DNA of 64,000 nt from Actinacidiphila alni (lineage in GTDB: Bacteria; Actinomycetota; Actinomycetes; Streptomycetales; Streptomycetaceae), in contig NZ_FONG01000018.1 in the NCBI RefSeq assembly GCF_900112845.1, positions 114,267-178,266 on the forward strand, in the 5' to 3' direction. The translations under genes and the position numbers were made by a program. A model generated the notes under the pieces. The model was not told the origin of the DNA. It worked only from the letters and a program-made list of their open reading frames with translations, and did not search any database. Shown here piece by piece: positions 9,501 to 18,137 of this stretch. Position 1 is the stretch's first letter. Each line of letters begins with the position of its first letter.

Positions 9501-10394
9501 CTGATTGTTCGTCGACGGCAGACGCCCGTCCACGCTCTGGGAGTCGTAACCGAGCGCCAAGTTGGGCGCCGGACCGGCGGCTGCCGGAGGCACCTGCATC
9601 GGATATGACCAGCTAAAGTCACCGCTGGATCCACCGGCATTCCATGAGCCGGAGGGGGCCAGGGCCGTGGCTTGATACGAACCTGCGCCGGACTTCGCCG
9701 TCGACGTCACGCCCAGCACGGTCAGCCGCGTGGAGGACGCATCACCTTTCGTCGCCGGTGCGACGGCGGGCACCGACACGGAGAGTGTGCGCCCGGTGAG
9801 GTCATTGTGCGCCGCGAGCGGTGTCCGCGTGCGGCACTCCGCCTTCTCGGGCGAGGTCAGCGCACACGCAGGCATCTCGACCAGAGTCAGCCGGGAGGCG
9901 AAGTCACCGCCGTACGCGTCGGCGAACCCCGAGTAGTCCAGCGAGATCTGAGCCGCTCCCGTGCCGGCAGGACGTGTGAAGGACAGCAAAGCGCCGTCGA
10001 CACCCGCGGCTGTCGCGGCCGAGTGTGCGGCAACCTTCACTGTGGCCGTGTCCGAGGCGGCGCTCACGGAATTCTTCGCCTTCGGCACGAACCGGACCGC
10101 GGTATCGGCGTCGGTCGGCCACTGAACCGGCTTCGCGCTGCGAAGAGCCGCGTTCCGCGCGGCAACCACCGCCGGATCCTTGGCCTTGACGGTCGAGGCG
10201 CGGAACGGGACGGCCGTTCCCGGCTTCGTCTTTTCCAGCGACACCGTGTGGTGTCCGTGAGGCTCGGACGCCCACGCCGCAGGTGCCGTACCGAGTCCGG
10301 TGGCCGTTACCGCTCCGATGACGGCCCCCGCGACCCACAGCCGTCGCAATCGCCGCTGCCTCTGCTTAACGGTCCCCACCCCAAAGCCGCGCAT
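3510..10394 (-). CDS. RHS-repeat polymorphic toxin with Hint domain and deaminase-fold C-terminal tip
   Basis: Giant secreted protein (2294 aa). Signal peptide about 1-43, ending near PAAWAS. Residues about 200-520 resemble the SpvB/TcdB-type N-terminal region, followed by a long array of RHS/YD repeats. The conserved RHS core end (TGLTHLGARDYDP then FISLDP) sits near residue 1770. A hydrophobic/Ala-rich linker follows, then a Hint-type autoprocessing domain from Cys near 2018 (CSFVPSTPVLMANG) to VLVHNC near 2160. The last about 135 residues hold HAEQNAL and SRSVCNTYC, the zinc-binding pattern of the cytidine-deaminase superfamily, so the tip probably deaminates a nucleic acid base or nucleotide; the exact family is uncertain (possibly YwqJ-like). 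ATG 10394 has GGAG at good spacing; GTG 10397 is possible. It follows the LamG gene by 66 bases and overlaps the immunity gene. Confidence 0.9.
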   Translation of the reverse strand: MRGFGVGTVKQRQRRLRRLWVAGAVIGAVTATGLGTAPAAWASEPHGHHTVSLEKTKPGTAVPFRASTVKAKDPAVVAARNAALRSAKPVQWPTDADTAVRFVPKAKNSVSAASDTATVKVAAHSAATAAGVDGALLSFTRPAGTGAAQISLDYSGFADAYGGDFASRLTLVEMPACALTSPEKAECRTRTPLAAHNDLTGRTLSVSVPAVAPATKGDASSTRLTVLGVTSTAKSGAGSYQATALAPSGSWNAGGSSGDFSWSYPMQVPPAAAGPAPNLALGYDSQSVDGRLPSTNNQPSWVGEGWDLPTSYIERSYDSCDDDGQDKKYDECWANDNATLVLNGKSTPLIKDKNTGEWHPKEDDGERVIHWTGAVNGDNDGEYWTVTTPDGSQYTFGLNRLPGWSTGKAETNSTWTVPVYGDDSSEPGYTGGTSFSGRSLTQAWRWNLDYVVDTHQNAMSYWYSKENNAYGQNGTTTATGTTYVRGGYLSRIDYGITASTVFGTAPDQVVFSTRERCLPTDTEPCGTLSPTTAKDWPDVPFDQICNLGTVCKNTPSPTFFSRRRLVGVTAKVWDASLTTPAYRDVDAWTLDQNFVDPGDGTSASLWLKSITRTGKDGADLAMKPITFAGIQLANRVDTTHDDIAALIKWRVRTITTETGSVITVNYSDPQCIVGTNMPSAPDSNTKLCYPVWWTPPLTAKPQLDWFHKYVVKQVNESDPSGGAPLKETDYTYNGNPAWHYDSDDVISPASRKTWSVWRGYGSVTTTTGDAQSARTKTVATFFRGMDGDKQSDGTTRSVKVTDSNGTQVTDSDELAGDVRESVTYNGAAEVSGTITDEWIHQTATDGTRIATFVRPAAVHNRTDIVGGSPRTTTSITTYDAATGEPTEVNDLGDDAVSGDEQCTRTTYVNNVDAWIMAAPIRVETVDVSCGTTPSRPDNVVSDARTLYDYASYGTAPTHGEETSTQRLTSYNGSTPVYQTVSNSTYDTQGRVLTVKDAAGHTSSTAYTPSSGGPLTQTVTKDAKDYATTTTYDPARGVATSVVDPNSKRTDYAYDPLGRVTGIWLANRNKSAGQQPNLTYTYALSNSAASYVRTGKVRNDGTSYDYTYAIYDSMLRPRQSQTPAPGGGRVISETKYDSRGLAVETDADYTDGSTASGTLANITSVEPAQTLTTYDGASRPTAADFYAKGTKKWTTSTSYGGDRTTVIPPNGGVATTTLTDTLGRTTETRQYDNGTASGPYTSITYGYDAKSRLTKVTDAGNNVWTYGYDVMGRQVTATDPDAGATRTAYNDLDQMVATTDSRGKTISYTYDELGRKTGMFDSAVADQSSDNQLAKWTYDSVSKGQPTSSIRYVKDSTTGATLSYTSQVGAYDELYRPTATRVVIPSATGEGALAGSYVSNATYNLDGTLYSTSDPAAGGLPSESLVYGYNELGMPKNLNGASGYVQNTQYTKLSQVQQITLGESSNSATKWVQETNTYEDGTGRLNRQLITDDTHTAPVDDTHYSYDDAGNPTVVDATDDTGDDTQCYRYDGHDRLTQAWTATNGCASDPTTGILGGPAPYWQTYSYDKLGNRTQLVQHGTNTGAPDATTTYTYGAEDGSQPHTLTSSKTVEAGKPDKQNAYGYDKSGNTTNRTLDGTSESLQWDDEGDLAQADDSDGTSASYLYDADGERLLSRDASGTTLYLGDTELKLLKGTTSTNGTRYYSWGDQTVATRSGDGSLEWVLTDAHNTATTQIDADTQTAVHRRTDPFGNSRGSDPDSWTGDQGFVGGVEDDTTGLTHLGARDYDPTIGRFISLDPVLELTDPQQINGYSYASSNPVTGSDPSGLMNAAVGGGGYCDDSCQKDIAALDKQHSEQGAGTPKKKHCSFWNVKCGAKAVVHKVKHVVEQHPVIAAVVATAVVVSAVACVVGTGGACAAVLVAAAEGVTAGAEFGATAAVVSGATSAVVAGGATVAAEVATASVAAATVTKAVETAAKEDAAASAGADTAAAGAKAKADSGSASGGERAADAAPQTGAACSFVPSTPVLMANGKSKPIGDIAVGDKVKTADPDTGKNDGSHAVTATWVNHDDDLVDLTIKVPGAKPATVHTTSKHPFWDDTTHTWVPAGTLKPGHALNTDHDQHVTVIAVRITAGAANRDNLTVSDVHTYYVLAGTTPVLVHNCNGEVAQQLASRSSDIHSQAGSPIAMSKSTVSVIRARTPHGTVDVVAGSGRGLTKAQREMIGKGEILADNIAGMHAEQNALLYINKMGWEPIAGGASRSVCNTYCAPLIRATGGRMTGQTYQSESGTMVRTFVW

Positions 10395-10460
10395 CACCGA
10401 ACTCCGCTTCCCTCTTGGATCGAGCCTGGCCGTCCCGCGCGTGAGCGCGATTGAATCTGC

Positions 10461-13400
10461 TTACTCGTCGGGCCACGTGATGTGGTAATCGTCCGTATAC
10501 ATCTGGTTGATGGCGGCCGGAGACATTACGCCCGTCCACACCTTGACCTTGGAGACAAGGCCGGTTGTCGCATCGCCGTACGAGCCGTTACTGGTACGTC
10601 CACGACCGATGGAGAGATCGCCCTTGGCCTGCCACGGATTCGCGAACGTCGTTCCTTTGCCGATGGATTCCGTGTTGCCGTCGCTGCCGGACACATTCTG
10701 CGGCACCCCATTGACGAAGAGGTACATCTGGGCATGGGCGCCGTCGTAGACACCGGTGACCATCGTCCACTCCCCCGGGTCTACGAGCTTTCCGGCTACT
10801 ACGTCATCCGGAGCCGTCGTTGTCGTCGCCGTCGTCGTGTCGGCAGATGTGCGGCCGAAGACCCACACGCCCTGGGACTGGCCGGCCGCCTGGGAGTACC
10901 AGAGGCCCCACGAATCACGTACTGATCCGGACTGCCCCGTGACACGCACCGTGTGTGATGTCGACGTGTCCGCCAGAGAATCCGGGTTGAGCCGCACCCA
11001 TGCGGATACCGTGAAGTCGCCCTGCGAGTCCACTGTCGCACCGGGGGAATTCACATAGGAATTCACGCTGCCGCCGAGTTGCAGCACATTGCCCATGGTG
11101 TCGTCGTTCACCCATGTCGCGTCCGCGCCAACTGTTCCTGTGTTGGCATATGGTGTGCCGTCGGCCGCTGTGCTGCCCGATGTTTCGTTGAGTTCCCAGT
11201 CCGCCACCAGGGCCGGCCGCGCCTGAGTATTCGGCCCCACCGCCATGGATTGAAGATCGGCTACTTCATCGTCGGCGAGGATGCGATTCCAGAAGTTGAC
11301 CTCGTCGATACGGCTGTTCGCATAGTCCGAGTATTCGCCACCGATCTTGCTGCGGCCGATCTGCAGGGACCCACTGGCCTTCCACGGCGTGGTGAAGGAA
11401 ACGGGATCCCCCTGCGGCACACCGTTGACGTAGAGCTGAATCGTCTGCGCCTGTTCGTCGTACACACCCAGTAGATGGGTCCACACGCCTGGAACCGGCG
11501 TCGCGGTGGAGACCGACCGGACGATCGTGGGTGTCGCCGAGTCGCTGGTGTACCGGTTGAAGACCCATGCCTTGTACGAGGCGGAGTAGTAAAGGGCGAA
11601 TGAGGTACCATTCGTCCCCGTCTGGGAGACGATCACCGAGTTCTGCGTGCTGCCCACCAGATCGGCCCAACCACCGACCGTGAACGAATGCGACGAGTCC
11701 AGGCCTGTTGCAGGCGCTGTAGCGTACGCAGTCGAACCGTTGGTGATAAGCGACTTGCCGAGACGAGCACGGCTCGACCAGGTCGCCCCGCCGCCCAGCG
11801 TCGCGGTGTGTCCTCCCACCGAGTCCGCGGCTGAAGTACCGGTGCCCTCGTCGAAGGACCATGTGTCCACCGCAGGTGCGCCTGCCGCAACCTTGAAATC
11901 GAAGAATCCGCTGCTCGAACGGTTCCCCGCCGCGTCGAGAGTCTCGACTTGCAGTTCATTGACTCCGCGTACATCCGGGGTCATCTCTATGGTCAGACTG
12001 GGCGTTGGGCTCTTGAAGGTCTTCTGCACCAGTCGCCCGCCATTGAGTTGGTAGATGTACGTCAACACGTCGGACGCGCCAGCGGAGATCAGAAAGTCTC
12101 CGGCCACCCCTACGCCGCCGTAAGCTGTGCAATCGTCCTCATCAAGTGGAGTGGCGCATCCGAGGTAGATACCTTTTACGGCAGCGGGGGAAATAACTGG
12201 CTTGGGTGGTGCGGTCGTATCGATCGTGAAATAGCAGTACTTCGACCACTCGGAATACATCGATCCGCTGTGGCCACTCCAGTTGTACTGGTACTCCGAT
12301 CGCGCCTGGAAGTGGTAAGTGGCGCCATCGGTCAGCCCACTCACGGTCCAAGTACCCGATGTGCCCGACGCAGTCCAGGCCGAGGGATGCCCATTGGCGA
12401 TCTCGACCCCGCCCGGAGTCCGCACACGAAAATTCGGTCGCAGGGTCGCCTGGGACCCGTCCGACGACTTCGGTGCCGCTGCCAGAGTCGGCGTTACGTC
12501 ATGGATCACGGAGGGGTGTGATTCCGTCCCACAGCCCACGTTCGGATCGGACATGCGCAGGTTCGTGGGCTCCTCAGGAGCAGACACGAAAGTGACCGAG
12601 AGGGTGGGGATGGCGTCATTGGGGGATGCGAACTGTTTCCAGGCGATGGGGTCGTCGTCATCGGCATCGCTTACACGCAGCCCGAGTGTCGTGGTGCCCG
12701 AAGATTGCCCCGCGCTGGCCGCCACCGCCCCTTTCGCATTGAAAGAGAGGTTGCCGCCGGGGCATGCGGACGAATAGCCCTTCGCCGCGGATTGGTTATC
12801 GACTTTGGTGTACCACTTTGGCGGCTTGTTCCATGTTGTCGATTGTGAGATCGAGCTCGTCCGCCAGAGATCGACGTTCTTGGGGGTGCAGTTTGCCGAC
12901 CACACCTCTTCGGCGGTGAAGGTGGCCTCAAGCACCTGCTTGCCGGATACGCCGTGGGTGTCGAACTGGTAGAGCGATCTGACTTTTTTGTTGTCCACAT
13001 AGGCGTCGTAGCCCACGCCCAGCGAGTGCTTCGTATCCCAGAACGATGTCGACGCCATGGTGCCGTTCGACCACAGAGCGGTCCAGCCGGCCAGGTGATT
13101 GCCGGTCGTCTGCGGGTCAAGCACCACTGGGTAGACCGTGTCGGCATCGGCCAGAAATGCCTGGTCCGGAGTGACAGTCATTGCCGTGTTGTCGATCGAG
13201 ACGCCCATGGCGGTGGTCCTCGATCCCGGCGTGGGGTCGTTGGTGGCGTCGTCATCGGTTGCCACAGATGCCGCATCCCGGTTCGTCTTCTGGAGACCGG
13301 ATGCCTGCTCTGCTGGGGCACTGTCCCATTGCAGCGCCGTTCCCGTCGTGAAAAGCGAGCGCCCAGTGCTGTCCATCAGCGCCGCACCGCCCGAGGAGAG

Positions 13401-14057
13401 CTGCTTCACTGTGAGGCCGCTCAACGCCACAGGGAAGCGAAGCGCCGCCAGTTGCGGGTTCTGCGCCGCCTCCCGCGTCTTGACGACCACGTTCTCGGCA
13501 AAACCATCGGCGCCGGCCGAAACCACCAGATCCACATCGGGCAGCACCGATGGGTACGTGGCTGTAGCACCCGACACAGTAGGAGCCGGCAACGTCCACG
13601 GCGCCGTTATGGAATACGTCTTGCCGTCCGACGTGACCGTTGCCAAGGGATCCGACCCGCCGCCGGAGAAGGTCATGTCGACGGCTGCGGCCCTCGGGCG
13701 GATCGTATGGTCGGGCTGTGACTGAAGGGTAGTGTCGATGGGCACCCACGCATTGCCCTGCCGAGCGCGTACGGGCGTCGTGCTCGCGTCGAGCTTGAAC
13801 GTACCGTCGGGCTGGGCGGTGATGCGCTCGGTCGGCGTCGTTTCGGACGCGACCTCGACCGGGTCGCCCGACTCCGCTGCCTGCTTGGACGCCGCTGCCT
13901 CGGGAGACAGGTCCCGTGCCGAAACGTCCGCCGCAGTTGGCATGCTGCCCGCCACGGCCACGTGTCCCGCCACGGCCACCAACGGCTGAACGCACAATGC
14001 CACTACGGCCAGCCACGCTTTTCGCGCATGCTGCCGCCTGCCCCCCACAAACCCCAT
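10461..14057 (-). CDS. Secreted DNRLRE/LamG-domain protein, first gene of RHS locus 1
   Basis: 1198 aa. An N-terminal signal peptide (hydrophobic LAVVALCVQPLVAVAGHVAVAG) is followed by a beta-rich region with a VLPDVDLVV segment. A DNRLRE-type region (YQFDTHGVSGKQVLEATF, then cysteine-containing WSANCTPKNVDLWRT) lies around residues 340-500, and a fibronectin-like stretch (TWTVSGLTDGATYHFQARS) near 570-640. Two LamG/concanavalin-like domains span roughly 735-945 and 955-1190, each with a FTVGGWADL- or FTVSAWVRL-type core and an N-x-W or R-I-D-E-V-like end. These folds bind glycans or proteins. The 66-base spacing to the RHS gene on the same strand indicates an operon. A role as surface or delivery partner of the toxin is inferred. 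ATG 14057 has GGTGGGG upstream. Confidence 0.85.
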   Translation of the reverse strand: MGFVGGRRQHARKAWLAVVALCVQPLVAVAGHVAVAGSMPTAADVSARDLSPEAAASKQAAESGDPVEVASETTPTERITAQPDGTFKLDASTTPVRARQGNAWVPIDTTLQSQPDHTIRPRAAAVDMTFSGGGSDPLATVTSDGKTYSITAPWTLPAPTVSGATATYPSVLPDVDLVVSAGADGFAENVVVKTREAAQNPQLAALRFPVALSGLTVKQLSSGGAALMDSTGRSLFTTGTALQWDSAPAEQASGLQKTNRDAASVATDDDATNDPTPGSRTTAMGVSIDNTAMTVTPDQAFLADADTVYPVVLDPQTTGNHLAGWTALWSNGTMASTSFWDTKHSLGVGYDAYVDNKKVRSLYQFDTHGVSGKQVLEATFTAEEVWSANCTPKNVDLWRTSSISQSTTWNKPPKWYTKVDNQSAAKGYSSACPGGNLSFNAKGAVAASAGQSSGTTTLGLRVSDADDDDPIAWKQFASPNDAIPTLSVTFVSAPEEPTNLRMSDPNVGCGTESHPSVIHDVTPTLAAAPKSSDGSQATLRPNFRVRTPGGVEIANGHPSAWTASGTSGTWTVSGLTDGATYHFQARSEYQYNWSGHSGSMYSEWSKYCYFTIDTTAPPKPVISPAAVKGIYLGCATPLDEDDCTAYGGVGVAGDFLISAGASDVLTYIYQLNGGRLVQKTFKSPTPSLTIEMTPDVRGVNELQVETLDAAGNRSSSGFFDFKVAAGAPAVDTWSFDEGTGTSAADSVGGHTATLGGGATWSSRARLGKSLITNGSTAYATAPATGLDSSHSFTVGGWADLVGSTQNSVIVSQTGTNGTSFALYYSASYKAWVFNRYTSDSATPTIVRSVSTATPVPGVWTHLLGVYDEQAQTIQLYVNGVPQGDPVSFTTPWKASGSLQIGRSKIGGEYSDYANSRIDEVNFWNRILADDEVADLQSMAVGPNTQARPALVADWELNETSGSTAADGTPYANTGTVGADATWVNDDTMGNVLQLGGSVNSYVNSPGATVDSQGDFTVSAWVRLNPDSLADTSTSHTVRVTGQSGSVRDSWGLWYSQAAGQSQGVWVFGRTSADTTTATTTTAPDDVVAGKLVDPGEWTMVTGVYDGAHAQMYLFVNGVPQNVSGSDGNTESIGKGTTFANPWQAKGDLSIGRGRTSNGSYGDATTGLVSKVKVWTGVMSPAAINQMYTDDYHITWPDE

Positions 14058-14088
14058 ACTGCGTCCCCACCCCAGGTGTTACTCAAGT

Positions 14089-14103
14089 GGACATGAGTTG
14101 TCC
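14089..14103. promoter_or_regulatory. Inverted repeat upstream of toxin locus 1, possible operator
   Basis: GGACATGAGTTGTCC is a perfect 5+5 inverted repeat (GGACA-N5-TGTCC) lying 32 bases upstream of the LamG start, in the 259-base divergent region shared with the ABC exporter genes. Its size and place suit a repressor site. I could not fix a -10/-35 pair next to it. Speculative. Confidence 0.3.
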
Positions 14104-14316
14104 AGACGGTGATCCTCGCTGGACGCGCACCACGGTGGAGTCATGTGATGGTCAAGAGTTCATGATTCGTCACCCTTGGAGCGGCAAAGAGAACGCTTCT
14201 TTGACGTCTCCACCGGCGCCGAGGCACCAGGAGCCGACGGCCGTCCCGTCGCCCGCCGGCGGGACGGCGGAAAATCGGGTGAGCGGTGTCAGTGGTCGCG
14301 CTTAGTGTCAGGGGTG

Positions 14317-16170
14317 ATGTCTGCCACGACCCCTGACCCCGCGCCCGCTGTCCGTTCGAGATCGGCGATCCGGTCGCTGCTGCGGTTGTGGCCGTATGTG
14401 CGGCCGGTGCGGGGGCGGCTGGGCTGGTCGGCGGTGGTGGGAGCCGTGGCCTCGTGCATGGCGCTGCTGATTCCGCTGGTGCTGAAGTGGATGGTGGACG
14501 GGCCGGTGTCCGACCACGATCCGGCCGGGGTGTGGCTGGGCGGCGGGCTGATCCTGCTGCTGGGGCTGCTGGAGGCCGGGCTGTTCGGGGTGCGGCGGTG
14601 GCTGGTGGCCCGGCCGCTGGCCGGGGTCGAGGCGGCGATGCGGGCGGATCTGTACCGGCATCTGCAACGGCTGCCGGTGGAGTTCCACGACCGGTGGGCG
14701 TCGGGGCAGTTGCTGTCGCGGGCCACGATGGACCTTCAGATCCTGCGGATGTTCCTCGCCTTCCCACTGGTGTTCCTGGTGGTCAACACCGTCACCGTGG
14801 TGATCGGCTTCGCGATCCTGTTCGCGCAGTCCTGGCTGCTCGGTCTGGTGCTGCTGGCACCCGCCGTACCGCTGATGATCATGTGCTCGGTCTTCGAGAC
14901 GCGGTACGCGCTGGCCGCCCGCCGCGCGCAGGACCAGGCGGGCGACCTGGCGACGCTGGTCGAGGAGTCGGTGCTCGGCATCCGGATCATCAAGGCGTTC
15001 GGGCGGCACCGCAGCCAGGCGCGCGCCTTCCGCGAGCAGACACGGGGACTGTGGCGCACCGAGATCCGCAAGGCGAAGCTGCTCTCGGACATCTGGGCGG
15101 TGATCATGACGCTGCCGGAGGTGGCGATCGGTGCCGCCCTCATGTGCGGGGTGCTCCAGGTGTCGGACGGCAAGCTGTCGGCCGGCACCTTGGTGGCGTT
15201 CTTGTCGACGGCCCTCGCGCTGCGCTGGCCGGTGGAGTCGATCGGCTTCCTGCTGGCGATGAGCAATGAGTCCGCGACCGCCGCCGACCGGTACTTCGAG
15301 GCGATGGACACACCGGAGCCGGAGGTCGCGGGCGCTCCGGACGGCGCCGGCGCGACGTATCAGGACGGCCTGCGGATGACCGGGGTGCGCTTCCGTTACC
15401 CCGACGCGCCGGAGACCGGCGCCGAGCTGCTCCGGGGCGTCGACCTGCACATCCGGCCGGGCGAGACGATGGCGCTGGTCGGCGCCACCGGCAGCGGCAA
15501 GACGACGCTGACGGCGCTGCTCCCCCGGCTGCATCGGGCGACCGGCGGCCGGATCACCCTGGACGGCGCGGACATCGCGGAACTCCCGGTGAAGCGGCTG
15601 CGCGAACTGCTCGCCGTCGCCTTCGAGGAGCCGACGCTGTTCTCCGCGACCGTACGGGAGAACGTGGCGATGGGCGCGGGCCCGGACGGCGCCGACGAGG
15701 CGGACATCGTACGGGCGCTGGCCGTCGCCCAGTGCGACTTCGTGGAGCGGCTGCCGGACGGCCTGGACACCCAGGTCGGCGAGCAGGGGCTGAGCCTGTC
15801 CGGCGGGCAGCGGCAACGCCTCGCGCTGGCCCGGGCGGTGGTCGGCCGCCCGCAGTTCCTGGTGCTCGACGACCCGCTGTCGGCGCTCGACGTGCACACC
15901 GAGGCGCTGGTGGAGGCCGCGCTGCGCGAGGTGCTGGCGGAGACCACCGCGCTGGTGGTCGCGCACCGCCCGTCCACGGTGCTGCTCGCGGACCGGGTCG
16001 CACTGCTGGAGGACGGCCGGATCACGGCCGTCGGCACACACGCCGAGCTGCTGCACGACAGCGCCGCGTACCGCCATCTGATGTCGGGCGCCGACGAACC
16101 GGGCGACACCCGGCCCACGGACACCCCGCGCGCACCGCACACCCCGCTGGAGAGGAGCGACGCCCGATGA
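14317..16170 (+). CDS. ABC exporter half-transporter, subunit with degenerate catalytic site
   Basis: 617-residue type I ABC exporter: a six-helix membrane domain (about 25-330) fused to a nucleotide-binding domain (about 360-590). The NBD shows Walker A GATGSGKTT, a canonical signature LSGGQRQR, Walker B FLVLDDPLSALD and the H-loop VAHRPS. Aspartate follows the Walker B aspartate where the catalytic glutamate normally sits, the mark of the non-hydrolytic site in heterodimeric exporters. The stop overlaps the next gene's start (ATGA), so the two subunits are co-translated. ATG 14317 is preferred over the upstream extension because the first 47 extra residues look non-coding; GTG 14314 is an alternative. 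The substrate is unknown (lipid, drug or peptide). Confidence 0.9.
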   Translation: MSATTPDPAPAVRSRSAIRSLLRLWPYVRPVRGRLGWSAVVGAVASCMALLIPLVLKWMVDGPVSDHDPAGVWLGGGLILLLGLLEAGLFGVRRWLVARPLAGVEAAMRADLYRHLQRLPVEFHDRWASGQLLSRATMDLQILRMFLAFPLVFLVVNTVTVVIGFAILFAQSWLLGLVLLAPAVPLMIMCSVFETRYALAARRAQDQAGDLATLVEESVLGIRIIKAFGRHRSQARAFREQTRGLWRTEIRKAKLLSDIWAVIMTLPEVAIGAALMCGVLQVSDGKLSAGTLVAFLSTALALRWPVESIGFLLAMSNESATAADRYFEAMDTPEPEVAGAPDGAGATYQDGLRMTGVRFRYPDAPETGAELLRGVDLHIRPGETMALVGATGSGKTTLTALLPRLHRATGGRITLDGADIAELPVKRLRELLAVAFEEPTLFSATVRENVAMGAGPDGADEADIVRALAVAQCDFVERLPDGLDTQVGEQGLSLSGGQRQRLALARAVVGRPQFLVLDDPLSALDVHTEALVEAALREVLAETTALVVAHRPSTVLLADRVALLEDGRITAVGTHAELLHDSAAYRHLMSGADEPGDTRPTDTPRAPHTPLERSDAR

Positions 16171-18053
16171 CGTCCGTGACCGAACAGGGCGTGGCGGACG
16201 CCGAGGAACCCCGGCAGCCGGAGGAGGCCGAGGCCGTCGCCCCGGCGCTGCCGCCGGACGACCCCTTCGCCAAGGACGTCCTGCCCGCGCCGAAGAACGC
16301 CCAGTTCACGCTGTTGCGTTCGCTGCTGGGCCCGCACCGCGCCCGCGTCTGGCTGGCCGCGGTCCTGCTGCTGGTCCAGCAGGCGGCGGTGCAGGCGGGG
16401 CCGCTGCTGGTGGCGTACGCGATCGACCACGCGATCCCGGCGGTGCGCGACGGGAGGCACGGCGCGCTGATCGCCGTGGCCTGCGGCTACATGGGCTGCG
16501 GCATCGCCTCCGGCATCCTCCAGCGCACCTTCATCAGGACCGCCGCCCGGGTCAGCCAGGACGTCCTGGTCGATCTGCGCGGCCGGATCTTCCGGCACGC
16601 CCAGACGCTGAGCCTGGACTTCCACGAGCGGTACACCTCGGGCCGGCTGATCTCCCGCTCCACCTCCGACGTGGAGTCGATCCGCGAACTGCTCAACGAC
16701 GGCCTGGACGAGCTGATCGAGGTCGTGCTGTCGGCGGTCTACATCACCGCGCTGCTGGTCTTCCTCGACTGGGAGCTGGGCCTGGCGGCCGTGCTGTCGT
16801 ACGTGCCGCTGTACTGGGCGATCCGGGTCTACCAGCGCCGTTCGATGGTCGCCTACCGCAAGCGGTCCACGGCGATCGCGGCGGTCATCGTGAAGTTCAC
16901 CGAGACGATGAACGGCATCCGCCCGGTCAAGGCGTTCCGCCGCGAGGAGCCCAACGACGAGGCGTTCTTCGAGCTGAACCACCGGCACGAGCGGGCCAAC
17001 GGCGACGCGATCCTGGAGATGGCACGCTATGTCGTCGGCTCCCGGCTGATCGCCAACATCACCATCGCCGCGATCGTGATGTGGGGCGCCTACCGGGTCG
17101 CGGACGGCGGGATGGCGCTCGGTGTGCTCGCCGCCTTCGTGCTGTATCTGCGGCGTCTTTACGACCCGATCGACCGGCTCGGCATGTTCCTCAACTCCTA
17201 CCAGTCGGCGGCGGCCTCGCTGGAGAAGATCGCCGGGCTGCTGGCCCAGGAGCCGACCGTGCCCGAGCCCGCGCCCGAGCGGGCGGTGCCGCTGCCGGAG
17301 CGGCCGGGCGACCTGCCGGGCCGCGAAGTCGTCTTCGACGGCGCCCGGTTCGCGTACCGCACCGGCGGTGAGGTGCTGCCGGAGTTCTCGCTGCGGCTGC
17401 CGGCCGGGCAGACCGTCGCGGTCGTCGGTGCCACCGGCGCGGGCAAGTCCACGCTCGCCAAGCTGCTGGCCCGCTTCTACGACCCCACCGGCGGGCGGGT
17501 GCTGCTCGACGGGGTGGAGCTGAGCGATCTCACGCGCGGCGATCTGCGGCGCGGTGTCGTGATGGTCACGCAGGAGGCGTTCCTGTTCTCCGGGACCGTC
17601 GCCGAGAACATCGCGATCGGGCGGCCGGACGCCACGCGGGAGGAGATCGAGGCGGCGGCCAAGGCGATCGGCGCCCACGACTTCATCGCGTCGCTGCCGG
17701 ACGGCTACGACACCGACGTCCGCAAGCGCGGCGGCCGGATCTCCGCCGGGCAGCGCCAACTGGTCGCGTTCGCGCGGGCGTTGCTCGCCGACCCGGGGGT
17801 GCTCATCCTCGACGAGGCGACGTCCTCGCTGGACGTGCCCGGCGAGAAGGCCGTGCAGCACGCGATGCACACCGTGCTGAGCGGCCGCACCGCCGTGATC
17901 ATCGCGCACCGGCTGTCCACCGTGGAGATCGCCGACCGGGTGCTGGTCATGCGCGACGGCCGGATCGTCGAGGACGGCACCCCGGCCGAACTCATCGCGG
18001 ACGACGGCCACTTCGCGGGTCTGCACCAGGCGTGGCGGGACAGCCTGGTCTGA
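16167..18053 (+). CDS. ABC exporter half-transporter, catalytic subunit
   Basis: 628 aa, same TMD-NBD order as its partner, with a polar N-terminal extension of about 45 residues. Walker A GATGAGKST and Walker B VLILDEATSSLD (catalytic Glu present) are intact, but the signature reads ISAGQRQL instead of LSGGQ. Paired with the upstream subunit this makes one consensus ATP site (this Walker B with the partner's LSGGQ) and one degenerate site (the partner's Asp with this ISAGQ), as known for TM287/288-type heterodimers. Start ATG 16167 overlaps the previous stop by four bases. The inner-membrane heterodimer is inferred with good confidence; the substrate is not. Confidence 0.92.
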   Translation: MTSVTEQGVADAEEPRQPEEAEAVAPALPPDDPFAKDVLPAPKNAQFTLLRSLLGPHRARVWLAAVLLLVQQAAVQAGPLLVAYAIDHAIPAVRDGRHGALIAVACGYMGCGIASGILQRTFIRTAARVSQDVLVDLRGRIFRHAQTLSLDFHERYTSGRLISRSTSDVESIRELLNDGLDELIEVVLSAVYITALLVFLDWELGLAAVLSYVPLYWAIRVYQRRSMVAYRKRSTAIAAVIVKFTETMNGIRPVKAFRREEPNDEAFFELNHRHERANGDAILEMARYVVGSRLIANITIAAIVMWGAYRVADGGMALGVLAAFVLYLRRLYDPIDRLGMFLNSYQSAAASLEKIAGLLAQEPTVPEPAPERAVPLPERPGDLPGREVVFDGARFAYRTGGEVLPEFSLRLPAGQTVAVVGATGAGKSTLAKLLARFYDPTGGRVLLDGVELSDLTRGDLRRGVVMVTQEAFLFSGTVAENIAIGRPDATREEIEAAAKAIGAHDFIASLPDGYDTDVRKRGGRISAGQRQLVAFARALLADPGVLILDEATSSLDVPGEKAVQHAMHTVLSGRTAVIIAHRLSTVEIADRVLVMRDGRIVEDGTPAELIADDGHFAGLHQAWRDSLV

Positions 18054-18137
18054 CCCCGCCCTGTCCGGGGAACCGGTACGGGTCCGGCTCCGTCCGACCG
18101 TCGGCGAAAGCGGCGACGGGCCGGACGGGGGTACGGG

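Noticed and set aside
7395..9608. 737-codon open frame on the plus strand
   Set aside because: Lies wholly antisense to the RHS repeats of locus 1; its Val/Gly/Arg/Asp-rich translation follows from the opposite frame and shows no family pattern.
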